Origin: JAIXWP01 sp041391745
Lineage (GTDB): Bacteria; Bacteroidota; Bacteroidia; Flavobacteriales_D; Sanyastnellaceae
Assembly (NCBI GenBank): GCA_041391745.1
Contig: JAWKNK010000011.1
Span: 52,841-116,840, forward strand
DNA: 64,000 bases
Direction of reading: 5' to 3'
In this document: positions 48,807-57,289 of the stretch, in pieces
Numbering within the stretch: position 1 is the stretch's first letter
Layout: the number at the start of each line of letters is the position of its first letter
The notes under the pieces: generated by a model
Seen by the model: only the letters and a program-made list of their open reading frames with translations
Told to the model about the DNA's origin: nothing
Database searches by the model: none
Made by a program: the position numbers and the translations under genes

Positions 48807-50974
48807 TGATATTTTTCAAAAATGAAATTGCAGCAAAGTTCTTCGGACTTTGCTGTTTTTTTATGTGCACTTTTTCTGTTTTCGGGCAAGAAGATACCTT
48901 GACCGAAAAGGGACTTTCTGTGATTAAAATTTTAGCATTTCCCGAAAATGAACGACTAGCAAAGATTCCAGGAACTGTTGCTTTGCTTAGTGAGGAAAGA
49001 TGGTCTGCAAACGATCAAACTTCCTTGCAAAACACTTTGAATTCTGTTCCGGGTGTTTCAATGGAAAGCAGAGGATATGGAGGTAGTCAGCGCATTAATA
49101 TTCGCGGAAATTTTTTACGCAATCCATTTGCTGTTCGCAATGTCAAAATGTATTTGAGTGGCATTCCGCTTTCAAGTCCAGATGGCACAGCTCCATTGGA
49201 AATGATTGATGCCTTTGATATTGGAAGTATGGAGGTATTGAAAGGTCCGATTGGAAGTTTGTATGGAAGTGGAACAGGGGGAGCTTTATTGATTGCTCCG
49301 AAGTTGAAAATTGGAGGCAGACCCTTCACTGCCAATGCAGGTGTGCTTGTGGGAGAGTATGGTTTGTTTAGAAGTCAAAACGAAATTTATTGGAGAAAGG
49401 AAAAATTGATTCAACGACTATCCGCTGTATATCAAGAAAACAAAGGGTATCGTGAGCAAGAGTTCAATAGGAAAATGAATGTAACCTATTTGTTTCGCTC
49501 CATTCCAACATACAAGAGGTCATTGACAGGATATTTCAATTTCTTCAATGGAAATTTGGGATTGCCAGGATCGCTTAATGCGACGCAAGTGGAGCTGGAT
49601 CCTCAGCAAGCCAATACTTTTTCAAAAAACAATAATGCTGCACTTTATCGCACACGATTGTTTGGCGGGTTATCGCAGGCTTTCTATTGGCTTAAGGGCA
49701 TTGTTTTGAATTTAAGTGTGTATGGTATGTATGCTCAGAAGTACAATCCCTACGGGACATCTGCTTCCTATTCTCAAAATGGATACAAGGATGAAGAAAC
49801 AGTAGGATACGGTACCCGAACAAATTTTATTTATACTTTTTTTCGAGCTAATGATTTAGTAGGAAGATTGGGTGTGGGAGGGGAGTTACAACTGGAGCAT
49901 TTCGATGGAACCGAGTGGACAAATGTTTTGGGAAGGCCAGGAGATTTAAAGTACAACTATCAAGTGGATTACTTGTCATGGTTGGGTTTTGTGAGCACAG
50001 ACTTTGAATGGAAGCGATTCCTATTTTTAAATGTTGGCGCGAGCATCAATCAAACACGTCACAATATCTCAGCTACTACAGCTTCATTCACTCATTTGGA
50101 TTCTTTGGCAACGTGGTCTCCTAAAATTTTACCTCGAATAGCATTGCTTTATCAACCTTTGAGAGGTTGGAGTGCGCATGGTTCTATCAGTTATGGCAAT
50201 TCCAATCCAACGGTAAATGAACAAGTAGAAATTCAGCAACTTTCAGGAGTCACTGGTTTTTCAGAGAGCTATGGATTGTTGCCAGAACATGGAATCAATT
50301 ATGAAATTGGAATAAAAAAGGCTTATCGCACGAGGTGGTTGTTTGAAGTTACAGGATATTATTTTAATTTGAAACAGGCCATTCTACCATTCAATAAAGA
50401 AGTCTTTTTTGAGGAAACGCAAACTACGGAGGAGTTTACTTATTACTCCAACGCAGGCAGATTATCTCAAAAGGGACTGGAATTTTCTGTGAATTATGAG
50501 TATGTGAATGATGGGCTTCGATTATTTCCAAAAATGAATTTCTATGTGAATGGTCAGCTGACCGAATACACATTCGGTGCTTACCAATTGGATGGTAATG
50601 AGCATGCGGGGAATAGGATTCCCGGTATGCCTTATAGTTCTTTAAATTCAGGGATTAAACTATCTACTGAGCTCGATCGTTTTGCGTTGAGTATTCAGCA
50701 CAATTATGTAGACCGCATTCCCATTAACAATGCAAACACAGCTTGGACCAATCCATATCATTTGCTTCATTTGAGAGTGGATAGTTCACCTAAGGTGTTG
50801 CAAAAGGTTTCTAAATCAGGAAATGTAGGCGCGGTAAAATTGAGTTTCGGAATCAACAATGTGTTGAATACCCATTATACTTCCTTCCTTCAAACCAATG
50901 GTTTTGGTGGAAGGTATTATAATCCGGCTCCTGTAAGAAACTATTTCGTAGCGATTACTTTACAGCTCGATTAG
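48806..50974 (+). CDS. TonB-dependent outer-membrane receptor
   Basis: A 722-residue receptor with a signal peptide (CTFSVFGQ). The plug domain spans about residues 45-165 (PGTVALLSEERW; LNSVPGVSMESRGYGGSQRINIRG; GSMEVLKGPIGSLYGSGTGG). A 22-strand barrel follows, ending VRNYFVAITLQLD. It resembles FecA-type receptors and lacks an N-terminal carboxypeptidase-like domain. Coupled to the sugar dehydrogenase (one-base overlap), it may import the dehydrogenase cofactor or product; that is inference. Confidence 0.92.
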   Translation: MIFFKNEIAAKFFGLCCFFMCTFSVFGQEDTLTEKGLSVIKILAFPENERLAKIPGTVALLSEERWSANDQTSLQNTLNSVPGVSMESRGYGGSQRINIRGNFLRNPFAVRNVKMYLSGIPLSSPDGTAPLEMIDAFDIGSMEVLKGPIGSLYGSGTGGALLIAPKLKIGGRPFTANAGVLVGEYGLFRSQNEIYWRKEKLIQRLSAVYQENKGYREQEFNRKMNVTYLFRSIPTYKRSLTGYFNFFNGNLGLPGSLNATQVELDPQQANTFSKNNNAALYRTRLFGGLSQAFYWLKGIVLNLSVYGMYAQKYNPYGTSASYSQNGYKDEETVGYGTRTNFIYTFFRANDLVGRLGVGGELQLEHFDGTEWTNVLGRPGDLKYNYQVDYLSWLGFVSTDFEWKRFLFLNVGASINQTRHNISATTASFTHLDSLATWSPKILPRIALLYQPLRGWSAHGSISYGNSNPTVNEQVEIQQLSGVTGFSESYGLLPEHGINYEIGIKKAYRTRWLFEVTGYYFNLKQAILPFNKEVFFEETQTTEEFTYYSNAGRLSQKGLEFSVNYEYVNDGLRLFPKMNFYVNGQLTEYTFGAYQLDGNEHAGNRIPGMPYSSLNSGIKLSTELDRFALSIQHNYVDRIPINNANTAWTNPYHLLHLRVDSSPKVLQKVSKSGNVGAVKLSFGINNVLNTHYTSFLQTNGFGGRYYNPAPVRNYFVAITLQLD

Positions 50975-51662
50975 GTCTGACCATTATTTCTGAAATAACT
51001 GCCGAGGCTGGAGTTTCAATCGCATATCGAATGGTGTCTGCAATCAATTCGGCCGACATTCCTGCTGCGAAATAAGGCTTATAATCTTTGAGTAAAGCTT
51101 CATTGGTTGTTTTATCGATGAAGGGTGTATTCACACTGCCTGGACTAATTGTGGTGACTCTTATTTTGTCTGGAAGTTCGATGCGTAAGCTTTCGCTGAT
51201 AGCAAATACGGCATGTTTCGTAGCGCAGTACACACCAGAGTTGGCAAATACATGATGACTCGCTACAGAGCCAAGGTTAATGATATGTCCTTTGTTTTCA
51301 ATCAAATGAGGCAGTGCGGCATGAATACAATTGAGCAGTCCTTTCACATTTACATCAAACATTTCGTGCCAGTCCTCAATATTCCCTTGTGCCACGGGAT
51401 CAAAAACACCTAATCCAGCGTTATTGATGAGCACATCAATAGAACCCATTTCAGCTGTGGCTTTTGCTATACCTTCTTTCACATTTTGATAATTCTTCAC
51501 ATCACATTGATAAGTGAAAGGTTGATTATCAAGGTCTTTTTTTATAGTTTCAAGTTTGTCTATGCTTCTAGCCATTAAAAAAAGGCGATGTCCTGAGGCA
51601 TGCAAAAGTCGGGCGGTGGCTTCACCAATTCCAGTGGAAGCACCAGTGATTACAACATTCAT
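50955..51662 (-). CDS. Short-chain dehydrogenase/reductase (SDR)
   Basis: A 235-residue classical SDR. The cofactor loop is GASTGIGEATAR, with NNAGLGVFDP, the catalytic Ser in LGSVASHH and YxxxK as YCATKH. I chose the ATG at 51662, the family-like start; a longer in-frame opening upstream lacks similarity. It oxidises or reduces an alcohol or ketone with NAD(P)H; substrate unknown. Its 3' end overlaps the convergent TonB receptor by 20 bases. A TATATTCG box with TTG 17 bases upstream lies before the start. Confidence 0.9.
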   Translation of the reverse strand: MNVVITGASTGIGEATARLLHASGHRLFLMARSIDKLETIKKDLDNQPFTYQCDVKNYQNVKEGIAKATAEMGSIDVLINNAGLGVFDPVAQGNIEDWHEMFDVNVKGLLNCIHAALPHLIENKGHIINLGSVASHHVFANSGVYCATKHAVFAISESLRIELPDKIRVTTISPGSVNTPFIDKTTNEALLKDYKPYFAAGMSAELIADTIRYAIETPASAVISEIMVRPNRAVK

Positions 51663-51756
51663 GAGTATTTTTTTGCGAATATAAGGGAGCTTAAAGTGAA
51701 CAAGAGATGAAACCTTTTTTGAGGGGCTGCCGTAATAAACCTCAAACCACCTAACA

Positions 51757-51885
51757 ATGAACAAGAAGAAATTTACTCCACCTTACAAGAAGTGCAAAGT
51801 GCGCATCAATGTTCAGAAGTTTGAAAGCATACAAATCACCTCACATCTCTGGGGGTTCAAAAATTTTCAGCATTCGCTGAATTAA
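51757..51885 (+). CDS. Possible small ORF of 42 residues
   Basis: MNKKKFTPPYKKCKVRINV and onward to FQHSLN. Basic, with no known motif. It may be a chance ORF: it lies between the SDR promoter and the CGCAAAG repeat, and has no clear ribosome-binding site. Confidence 0.15.
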   Translation: MNKKKFTPPYKKCKVRINVQKFESIQITSHLWGFKNFQHSLN

Positions 51886-51932
51886 AGTGAATACTGATTA
51901 AGGTATAAAGAATAGCTGACTCCCATTTTCTT

Positions 51933-52060
51933 TTTCTTCTTTGCGAAACTTTGCGTACTCCGCGGCTTTGCGGTAAAAGAAGCTTGCCGTTGAGAGTTGA
52001 TTCTTGACATAAGGAATTGATTAAACGCAAAGGCGCAATGAACGCAAAGGTGCGCAACGC
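51933..52060. repeat. CGCAAAG/CTTTGCG interspersed element, copy 1
   Basis: Left part ttctttgcgaaactttgcg, gtactccgcggctttgcgg; right part acgcaaaggcgcaatgaacg, caaaggtgcgcaacgcg. The left part carries CTTTGCG words and the right part their complement, so the element can fold on itself. It resembles a common intergenic repeat of Bacteroidota genomes. The rest of 51886-52244 shows no gene. Confidence 0.8.
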
Positions 52061-52244
52061 GGTTGGTTCTTCATTCCCTCCATTAAATGCATTCGAGGCA
52101 TTTTCCAAGAATTCCTTTTTCCAGTGTTGCATATGGTCATAATGATAAAACTGAAAACTGTTTTACTATTAAGGGATTGTTACTAAATTTGGAGGGAAGT
52201 ATACTGTTTAGATCTCACTCAATATACTATCCTAAAATTTTATT

Positions 52245-52718
52245 TTATCGTAATATTATCTCAGTCTCCTCTCTAGTGGTAGAAACTCTTTCCCCAAAAA
52301 ATTCTGGATGCGATAAAATAATATAAGACGCGGAAGGGATATTCGCTGAAAGATGAATTAATTCATTGGAAAACCCAATAAAATTAAAATTGTAAAAGTC
52401 TAAGCTGTCCTCTTTAGCCTTCAATAGTAATCGCTCATTAAGTAATAACCTAGAAGTACCTTTCGAGAGAGTTGAGTAATTAGACTCTATTAAAGTTCTT
52501 CCTAGACAGTATGCTATAGAATCCTCATAGCCTTTTAGTAGGTAACCCTCAAGAAGATTTAATTGTTGTCGATAATCTAAATTTGAAAAGAGAATAATCT
52601 TCATGTCCTCTTTGAGTTCTCCATTTAAATTTGGAATAGCTTCTCGTTTCAAATTGAAATTATTACATGCGACTGAAAAAGTTACAATAATTAAAATTAT
52701 TAATTTAGTATTCTTCAT
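52245..52718 (-). CDS. Hypothetical lipoprotein
   Basis: A 157-residue protein. The signal peptide MKNTKLIILIIVTFSVAC ends in a lipobox Cys. The mature part is helical and charged (LLEGYLLKGYEDSIAYCLGR; STLSKGTSRLLLNERLLLKA). The family is not recognised. It is unusually AT-rich compared with neighbours, stands alone and is bracketed by the two CGCAAAG elements, which suggests it arrived as a unit. Confidence 0.6.
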   Translation of the reverse strand: MKNTKLIILIIVTFSVACNNFNLKREAIPNLNGELKEDMKIILFSNLDYRQQLNLLEGYLLKGYEDSIAYCLGRTLIESNYSTLSKGTSRLLLNERLLLKAKEDSLDFYNFNFIGFSNELIHLSANIPSASYIILSHPEFFGERVSTTREETEIILR

Positions 52719-52989
52719 TTTCTTTAAGTTAAGTTACCCCCATTCTTAGAATAGTGACTTATCAAAAATAATTGTTTTTATTCTATGCTGAAATAACTGA
52801 AACAATTCCATCATTAGATTTTCCAAAACCCTCAGCTTTCTTATTGGTTTAAATCAACACGTGACGGGAATTATAACCACAAAGCTCACAGAGATATACA
52901 CAAAGTTCACGAAGAGGTTTGTTTTATTTGGTTCCTTATTGAAAAAAGCAATCTCTTCATTTCGGGAGTGAATGCGACCCGAAGAGTAA

Positions 52990-53117
52990 TTCTTCTTTGC
53001 GAAACTTTGCGTACTCCGCGACTTTGCGGTAAAAGAAGCTTGCAGTTCAGTGGTGCCCCTCAACGCGAGGAATTGACTAAACGCAAAGTCGCAACGAACG
53101 CAAAGGTGCGCAACGCG
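52990..53117. repeat. CGCAAAG/CTTTGCG interspersed element, copy 2
   Basis: Same order and orientation as copy 1: ttctttgcgaaactttgcg, gtactccgcgactttgcgg, then acgcaaagtcgcaacgaacg, caaaggtgcgcaacgcg. The two ends are highly conserved; the central 30 bases differ. Nothing else gene-like was found in 52719-53196. Confidence 0.8.
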
Positions 53118-53196
53118 AATTGTCCTTTGTATGCCTCTAATAGTCGAATAAAGGACAAGTTTTACAAAGTGAGAAGTTGGTGAAGAAATAATATTC

Positions 53197-54045
53197 TCAA
53201 CTCAAATCTTTCGCCAATTCTAAAGCAATAGCGAGTTCGTCTAATTGAATTTCTGGAATTAATTGCTCTTTTTTAAAATAGCTCACCACATTTTCAGTAG
53301 GCATATTTCCAGTGAGATCATCTTTTGCCATTGGGCATCCTCCAAGTCCTTTGAGGGCACCATCAAAACGAGTACAACCTGCTTTAAATGCAGCATCAAT
53401 TTTTTCGTGCCAAGTGTTTGGTGTAGTATGAAGATGCGCCCCAAAATTTACCTGCGGTAATGATGGAATTAAAGTAGAGAATAGTTCTGTGATGAGCTGC
53501 GGTGTGGAAGAACCTATGGTATCGCTCAACGCGAGTATTTCAATTCCCAAATTCGAATTTAACTTTTCACTCCATTCAATTGCGATCTCAGGCGAATAAG
53601 GATCGCCGTAGGGATTTCCAAAACCCATGCTGATATAAACCACTAATTTTTTATTGTTTTGCAAGCATAAATTTTGAATCTCGGCCACACGTTCCATTGA
53701 TTCGGCAATGGTGCTGTTGGTATTTCGCATTTGAAAAGTTTCGGAGATAGAAAAGGGATATCCCAAGTATGTAATTTCAGGATGCGCGCAAGCAGCCATA
53801 GCGCCTCTTGTGTTAGCAACAATTGCAAGCAGTTTTGATTTGGAATTAGAAAGATCAAGTCCTGACAAAACTTGTGCTGTGTCCTTCATTTGAGGAATAG
53901 CCTTTTCAGATACAAAACTTCCGAAATCGATGGTGTCAAATCCTACTTTAAGCAATTGCTGGATATACGCAGTTTTCGTGGCCGTAGGAACAAACTCCTT
54001 CAAGCCTTGCATGGCATCTCTCGGACATTCTATCAATTGTATCAT
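53197..54045 (-). CDS. Hydroxymethylglutaryl-CoA lyase-like enzyme
   Basis: A 282-residue member of the HMGL/DRE-TIM family. It has IECPRDAMQG in place of the usual ECPRDGxQ start, then FGSFVSEKAIPQMKDTAQV, NFGAHLHTTPNTW with two metal-binding His, and the signature GLGGCPMAKDDLTGNMPTENVV with catalytic Cys. It cleaves HMG-CoA to acetoacetate and acetyl-CoA in leucine breakdown. I chose the ATG at 54045, which sits four bases after a -7 box; six codons upstream is another in-frame ATG. Confidence 0.88.
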   Translation of the reverse strand: MIQLIECPRDAMQGLKEFVPTATKTAYIQQLLKVGFDTIDFGSFVSEKAIPQMKDTAQVLSGLDLSNSKSKLLAIVANTRGAMAACAHPEITYLGYPFSISETFQMRNTNSTIAESMERVAEIQNLCLQNNKKLVVYISMGFGNPYGDPYSPEIAIEWSEKLNSNLGIEILALSDTIGSSTPQLITELFSTLIPSLPQVNFGAHLHTTPNTWHEKIDAAFKAGCTRFDGALKGLGGCPMAKDDLTGNMPTENVVSYFKKEQLIPEIQLDELAIALELAKDLS

Positions 54046-54049
54046 ACTA

Positions 54050-54057
54050 CAAAGATA
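54050..54057 (-). promoter_or_regulatory. -7 box four bases before the HMG-CoA lyase ATG
   Basis: On the minus strand TATCTTTG is followed by TAGT and ATG. The geometry predicts a leaderless transcript and decides the start codon. Confidence 0.5.
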
Positions 54058-54091
54058 GAACATTCATAGATCATGGTTTGTGGTTCATGGT

Positions 54092-56185
54092 TCATTGCTT
54101 GACCATTTGTTTCTTGTCCTCTTGAATCCTCGAATTCTTGATTCCTTGAATCCTCGAATCCTTGTCTTCTTGTTGAAGGACCCCCTCAAGGTACTTGCGT
54201 TTCCCCTTGCTCCAATAGCCTTGAAAGAGGATTTGACGCTCGGGACAAATTGCAACAGAATCTATGGTAAAGTAGGCTTTGGAGTGGGTTTGACGGAAAA
54301 TGAGCAGGTCACAAGCAGGGATATATTTTTCATTCGGGTGCGCATAATGTATGCGCACCCGATCTTTTATAAGGATATCCGAAATCGAGTCGGGAAAGAA
54401 GTGATGTACGAGTGGCTTGGTAAAATAATGATTGACAAGCGCACCAAATTGCCGTTCACAATCAATGCTCGATGTATCGCTTTCCGTGAGATGATAGAGA
54501 TGAGTTTCATCTTGATATACAAGTGTAGCCATATAGTTTTTTTTATAGTAATGCGTTTCAAAATGTTCTTGCGCGTAGGTACTTTGACGCTGATAAAAGC
54601 TGGAAATGTTATATCCTAAAATGCACATCAGTAGGGCGAACAGCGCGTATTTCTTCTTTCGAAACAGGTACTGAAACGCAAAAATCATAATCGGAAAAAG
54701 CAATAGGCATTGGATAAAAGTGATTTGTATGTTTTCTGTTTGAGAATAAGGCCACGAATTCATCCATCTTACCAAATCTATCATTACTTGAACTAAAGAG
54801 TTAGTAATGTTGTTGAGGAGGTGCCCAACGGATTCGAACCAAGCGAAAGCGAAGAATGCCAATCCAAAATACAAAACCAAAGTCGCAATGGGAATGATGA
54901 TGAGATTGGAGATAATAAAGTAGTTGGGAAACTGATGAAAGAGATAGAGAATAATTGGCAGTGTGCTCAATTGCGCGGCTATTGAAACACTGGTGAGTGC
55001 CCATAATTTCTTCAGCCATTTATTCTTAATGAAGAGCAATCCTTCAATAGGTTTTTGCATTGTCATAATGCCGAGCACGGCCAAATAGCTCAGGTGAAAC
55101 CCTGTTTCAGTGATTACACTTGGATCAAGCACGATGAGGAGCACAGCAGAGGCAGATAGAATATTGTAGTTGTCCTTGGATTGATGAAACTGTTCCACTA
55201 TAATTAAGCATGTAAACATCGCGCTCGCTCGCATCACTGAAGGAGACATTCCAGTAAGAATAGCATAAGTCCATAGACCTACAGTAGTAAAAATAAACCG
55301 GGGCCATCGACCCCGGTTCGCTTTAAAGAAACTGAAAACTATATAACTAATCACCACATAAACCAGCCCGACATGCAAACCGGACACAGCCAAAATGTGC
55401 ACCACCCCGGCGTCCGAAAACTCCTTCAACAAGTCTTTGTCGAGTTCGTCTTTCTTTCCCCAGATAAGCGCCTCAATCACACCTTGTCTAGCTTTAGGCA
55501 CGTTGTAGCGGTCTAGTAGTCCTGTGATTCGTTTTCGGAAGAAAACGAAGTGTTGTTTCCAACTTATATCCTTCTCGGGAAGCATTTGCCACTTACCCGA
55601 CTTTAATTCTACTCTTCTATAAATTCCTTTTTTTATTAGATACTTTCCATAGTCAAATGCGCCTTCATACGGAGGCTGTTGATGCTTTTGTAAAGAATCC
55701 ACCCGAATAATCATTCGGTCGGCCACCTCAAGTTTTTCGGTGATGGAATCGGTTTTAAATTGTAGCAGTAGTTTTCCTTTCGACTCCATCCAGTAGTCGA
55801 GGTTTGGTGATATATGATTCACTTCACATTCTACGGAAGTATAATAAGCATTGACCTTTGGCTCAGATATCAGCGTAATGTCATAGTAGCAGTTTTCAGT
55901 TTGGCGCACTAAATAATGAAAAGGATGATGGGCGGGGTGAGTCATACTTCCCACCCAACATCCTGTACCGGCAAACACTGTTGCATATACCAAACCCTGA
56001 TGTCCTCTGAACCGAATGCTTTTCATCTTTGGATGATAAATAGCAAAGGCCAATAAGGACAAACAACAAATCAATATCACCGTTGATACTATCGGTTTAA
56101 CCGGCCATATCAACTGAAATACAACTCCTAAAACTAATGGGATTCCCACGCGCAAAAGAGGTGCGCGCATCCAAATTTTTCTCAT
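54092..56185 (-). CDS. comEC: ComEC/Rec2-family DNA uptake channel
   Basis: A 697-residue inner-membrane protein. An N-terminal ComEC OB-like domain (DUF4131 type, about residues 30-200) is followed by the competence core with DAGVVHILAVSGLHVGLVYV and ILTGMSPSVMRASAMF, and about ten helices. The C-terminal metallo-beta-lactamase domain of long ComEC proteins is absent. It imports single-stranded DNA in transformation. The last 25 residues (EDKDSRIQGIKNSRIQEDKK) are encoded by array D and do not belong to the family. Confidence 0.9.
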   Translation of the reverse strand: MRKIWMRAPLLRVGIPLVLGVVFQLIWPVKPIVSTVILICCLSLLAFAIYHPKMKSIRFRGHQGLVYATVFAGTGCWVGSMTHPAHHPFHYLVRQTENCYYDITLISEPKVNAYYTSVECEVNHISPNLDYWMESKGKLLLQFKTDSITEKLEVADRMIIRVDSLQKHQQPPYEGAFDYGKYLIKKGIYRRVELKSGKWQMLPEKDISWKQHFVFFRKRITGLLDRYNVPKARQGVIEALIWGKKDELDKDLLKEFSDAGVVHILAVSGLHVGLVYVVISYIVFSFFKANRGRWPRFIFTTVGLWTYAILTGMSPSVMRASAMFTCLIIVEQFHQSKDNYNILSASAVLLIVLDPSVITETGFHLSYLAVLGIMTMQKPIEGLLFIKNKWLKKLWALTSVSIAAQLSTLPIILYLFHQFPNYFIISNLIIIPIATLVLYFGLAFFAFAWFESVGHLLNNITNSLVQVMIDLVRWMNSWPYSQTENIQITFIQCLLLFPIMIFAFQYLFRKKKYALFALLMCILGYNISSFYQRQSTYAQEHFETHYYKKNYMATLVYQDETHLYHLTESDTSSIDCERQFGALVNHYFTKPLVHHFFPDSISDILIKDRVRIHYAHPNEKYIPACDLLIFRQTHSKAYFTIDSVAICPERQILFQGYWSKGKRKYLEGVLQQEDKDSRIQGIKNSRIQEDKKQMVKQ
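54110..54181. repeat. Purine-rich word array D, minus-strand sense, inside the comEC 3' end
   Basis: ttcttgtcctcttgaatcc, tcgaattcttgattcc, ttgaatcctcgaatcc, ttgtcttcttgttgaagga: the same words as arrays A-C. The right end (ttgttgaaggacc) parallels the right end of array C (cgtcgaaggagtc). It is translated as the comEC tail. Confidence 0.85.
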
Positions 56186-56223
56186 CGTTTTTCAGTTTAG
56201 CAATTCGACGTTTAAGAATCGAA

Positions 56224-57258
56224 CTACTCTGCAAATAAACGATGATCTAGATCTTTAAAGTGCTTTTTTTTCTGTATAAAAAATTCTGAAATTATACTGC
56301 CTTTATACAGACCTTTTAAATTGATGTCCTTGTCAGATTTCGCCTCCAATTTACGCTTGCGATTCATTTTTCGATATGAACCATAGAAGCTGAAATGCGC
56401 TCTAATTACGGCAGTGAAGTAATTCCAATTTCCTTCTGTAATAAATCGAACACCTGCAATTCCATCCAAAATCATTCGTCTGAAAATCTTCAAATGAACA
56501 TTTGTAGCGCGATGATTTTTAAGAATTAAGAATAAATTATTCCTGAAATTTAAGAATGTCTTATACGGATTCATTCGGTCGAGTGTGCCGCCACCGTAAT
56601 GATAGACATGACTTTTTCTACATGAACCAATCTGGTATCCACGATTTTTTAATCTCCAGCAAAGATCAATTTCTTCCATGTGAGCGAAGAAATCTTCATC
56701 CAATCCATCAACCTCAAAATAAGCTTCACGTTTGATAAAAAGGGATGCTCCAGACGCCCAAAACACCTCCGTGTTTTCATTGTACTGACCTTCATCTTTA
56801 TCAAAGGCATAGAAGATTCTACCTGCGCAAAATGCAAATCCATCCTTATCTACATACCCTCCAGCTGCGCCGGCATATTCAAAATATTCTTTACGATGAA
56901 AATCTAAAATTTTTGGTTGGCAGGCTACCATTTTGGGCTGACTATCCATGAACTCTAAAACAGGCGGAATCCAGTTTTCGGTAACTTCAACGTCACTATT
57001 GAGAAGAATGAGAATCTCGTTGGGGATGGCTTTTAATCCTTTATTATAACCTCCAGCAAAGCCATAATTCTTATCCAGAATAACAGTTTGTACCGTTGGA
57101 TATTCTGCTGCTAAATATGCAAGAGAATCATCAGATGAGGCATTGTCAATCACATAAATATCGGCCACACCCTCACTGTGCGTTATTACGCTAGGTAAAA
57201 ATTGTTCGAGAAATTTTCTCCCATTCCAATTGAGTATGGCTACAGCTACGCGATGCAC
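56224..57258 (-). CDS. Family 2 glycosyltransferase
   Basis: A 344-residue GT-A enzyme: VAVAILNWNGRKFLEQFLPS, then VIDNASSDDS, the metal-binding region LLNSDVEV, acceptor-loop WASGASLFIKREAY and the late EEIDLCWRLKNRGY. It resembles rhamnosyl-/WbbL-like transferases that build cell-surface polysaccharides. It starts 32 bases after the GWxTD gene ends and ends 39 bases before comEC starts, all minus strand. Confidence 0.9.
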   Translation of the reverse strand: MHRVAVAILNWNGRKFLEQFLPSVITHSEGVADIYVIDNASSDDSLAYLAAEYPTVQTVILDKNYGFAGGYNKGLKAIPNEILILLNSDVEVTENWIPPVLEFMDSQPKMVACQPKILDFHRKEYFEYAGAAGGYVDKDGFAFCAGRIFYAFDKDEGQYNENTEVFWASGASLFIKREAYFEVDGLDEDFFAHMEEIDLCWRLKNRGYQIGSCRKSHVYHYGGGTLDRMNPYKTFLNFRNNLFLILKNHRATNVHLKIFRRMILDGIAGVRFITEGNWNYFTAVIRAHFSFYGSYRKMNRKRKLEAKSDKDINLKGLYKGSIISEFFIQKKKHFKDLDHRLFAE

Positions 57259-57289
57259 AATATTTTTTTAAGGACTGCGAAAATAGCGA

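Noticed and set aside
51933..53117. Insertion sequence formed by the two CGCAAAG elements
   Set aside because: The elements encode no transposase; they are better called interspersed non-coding repeats.
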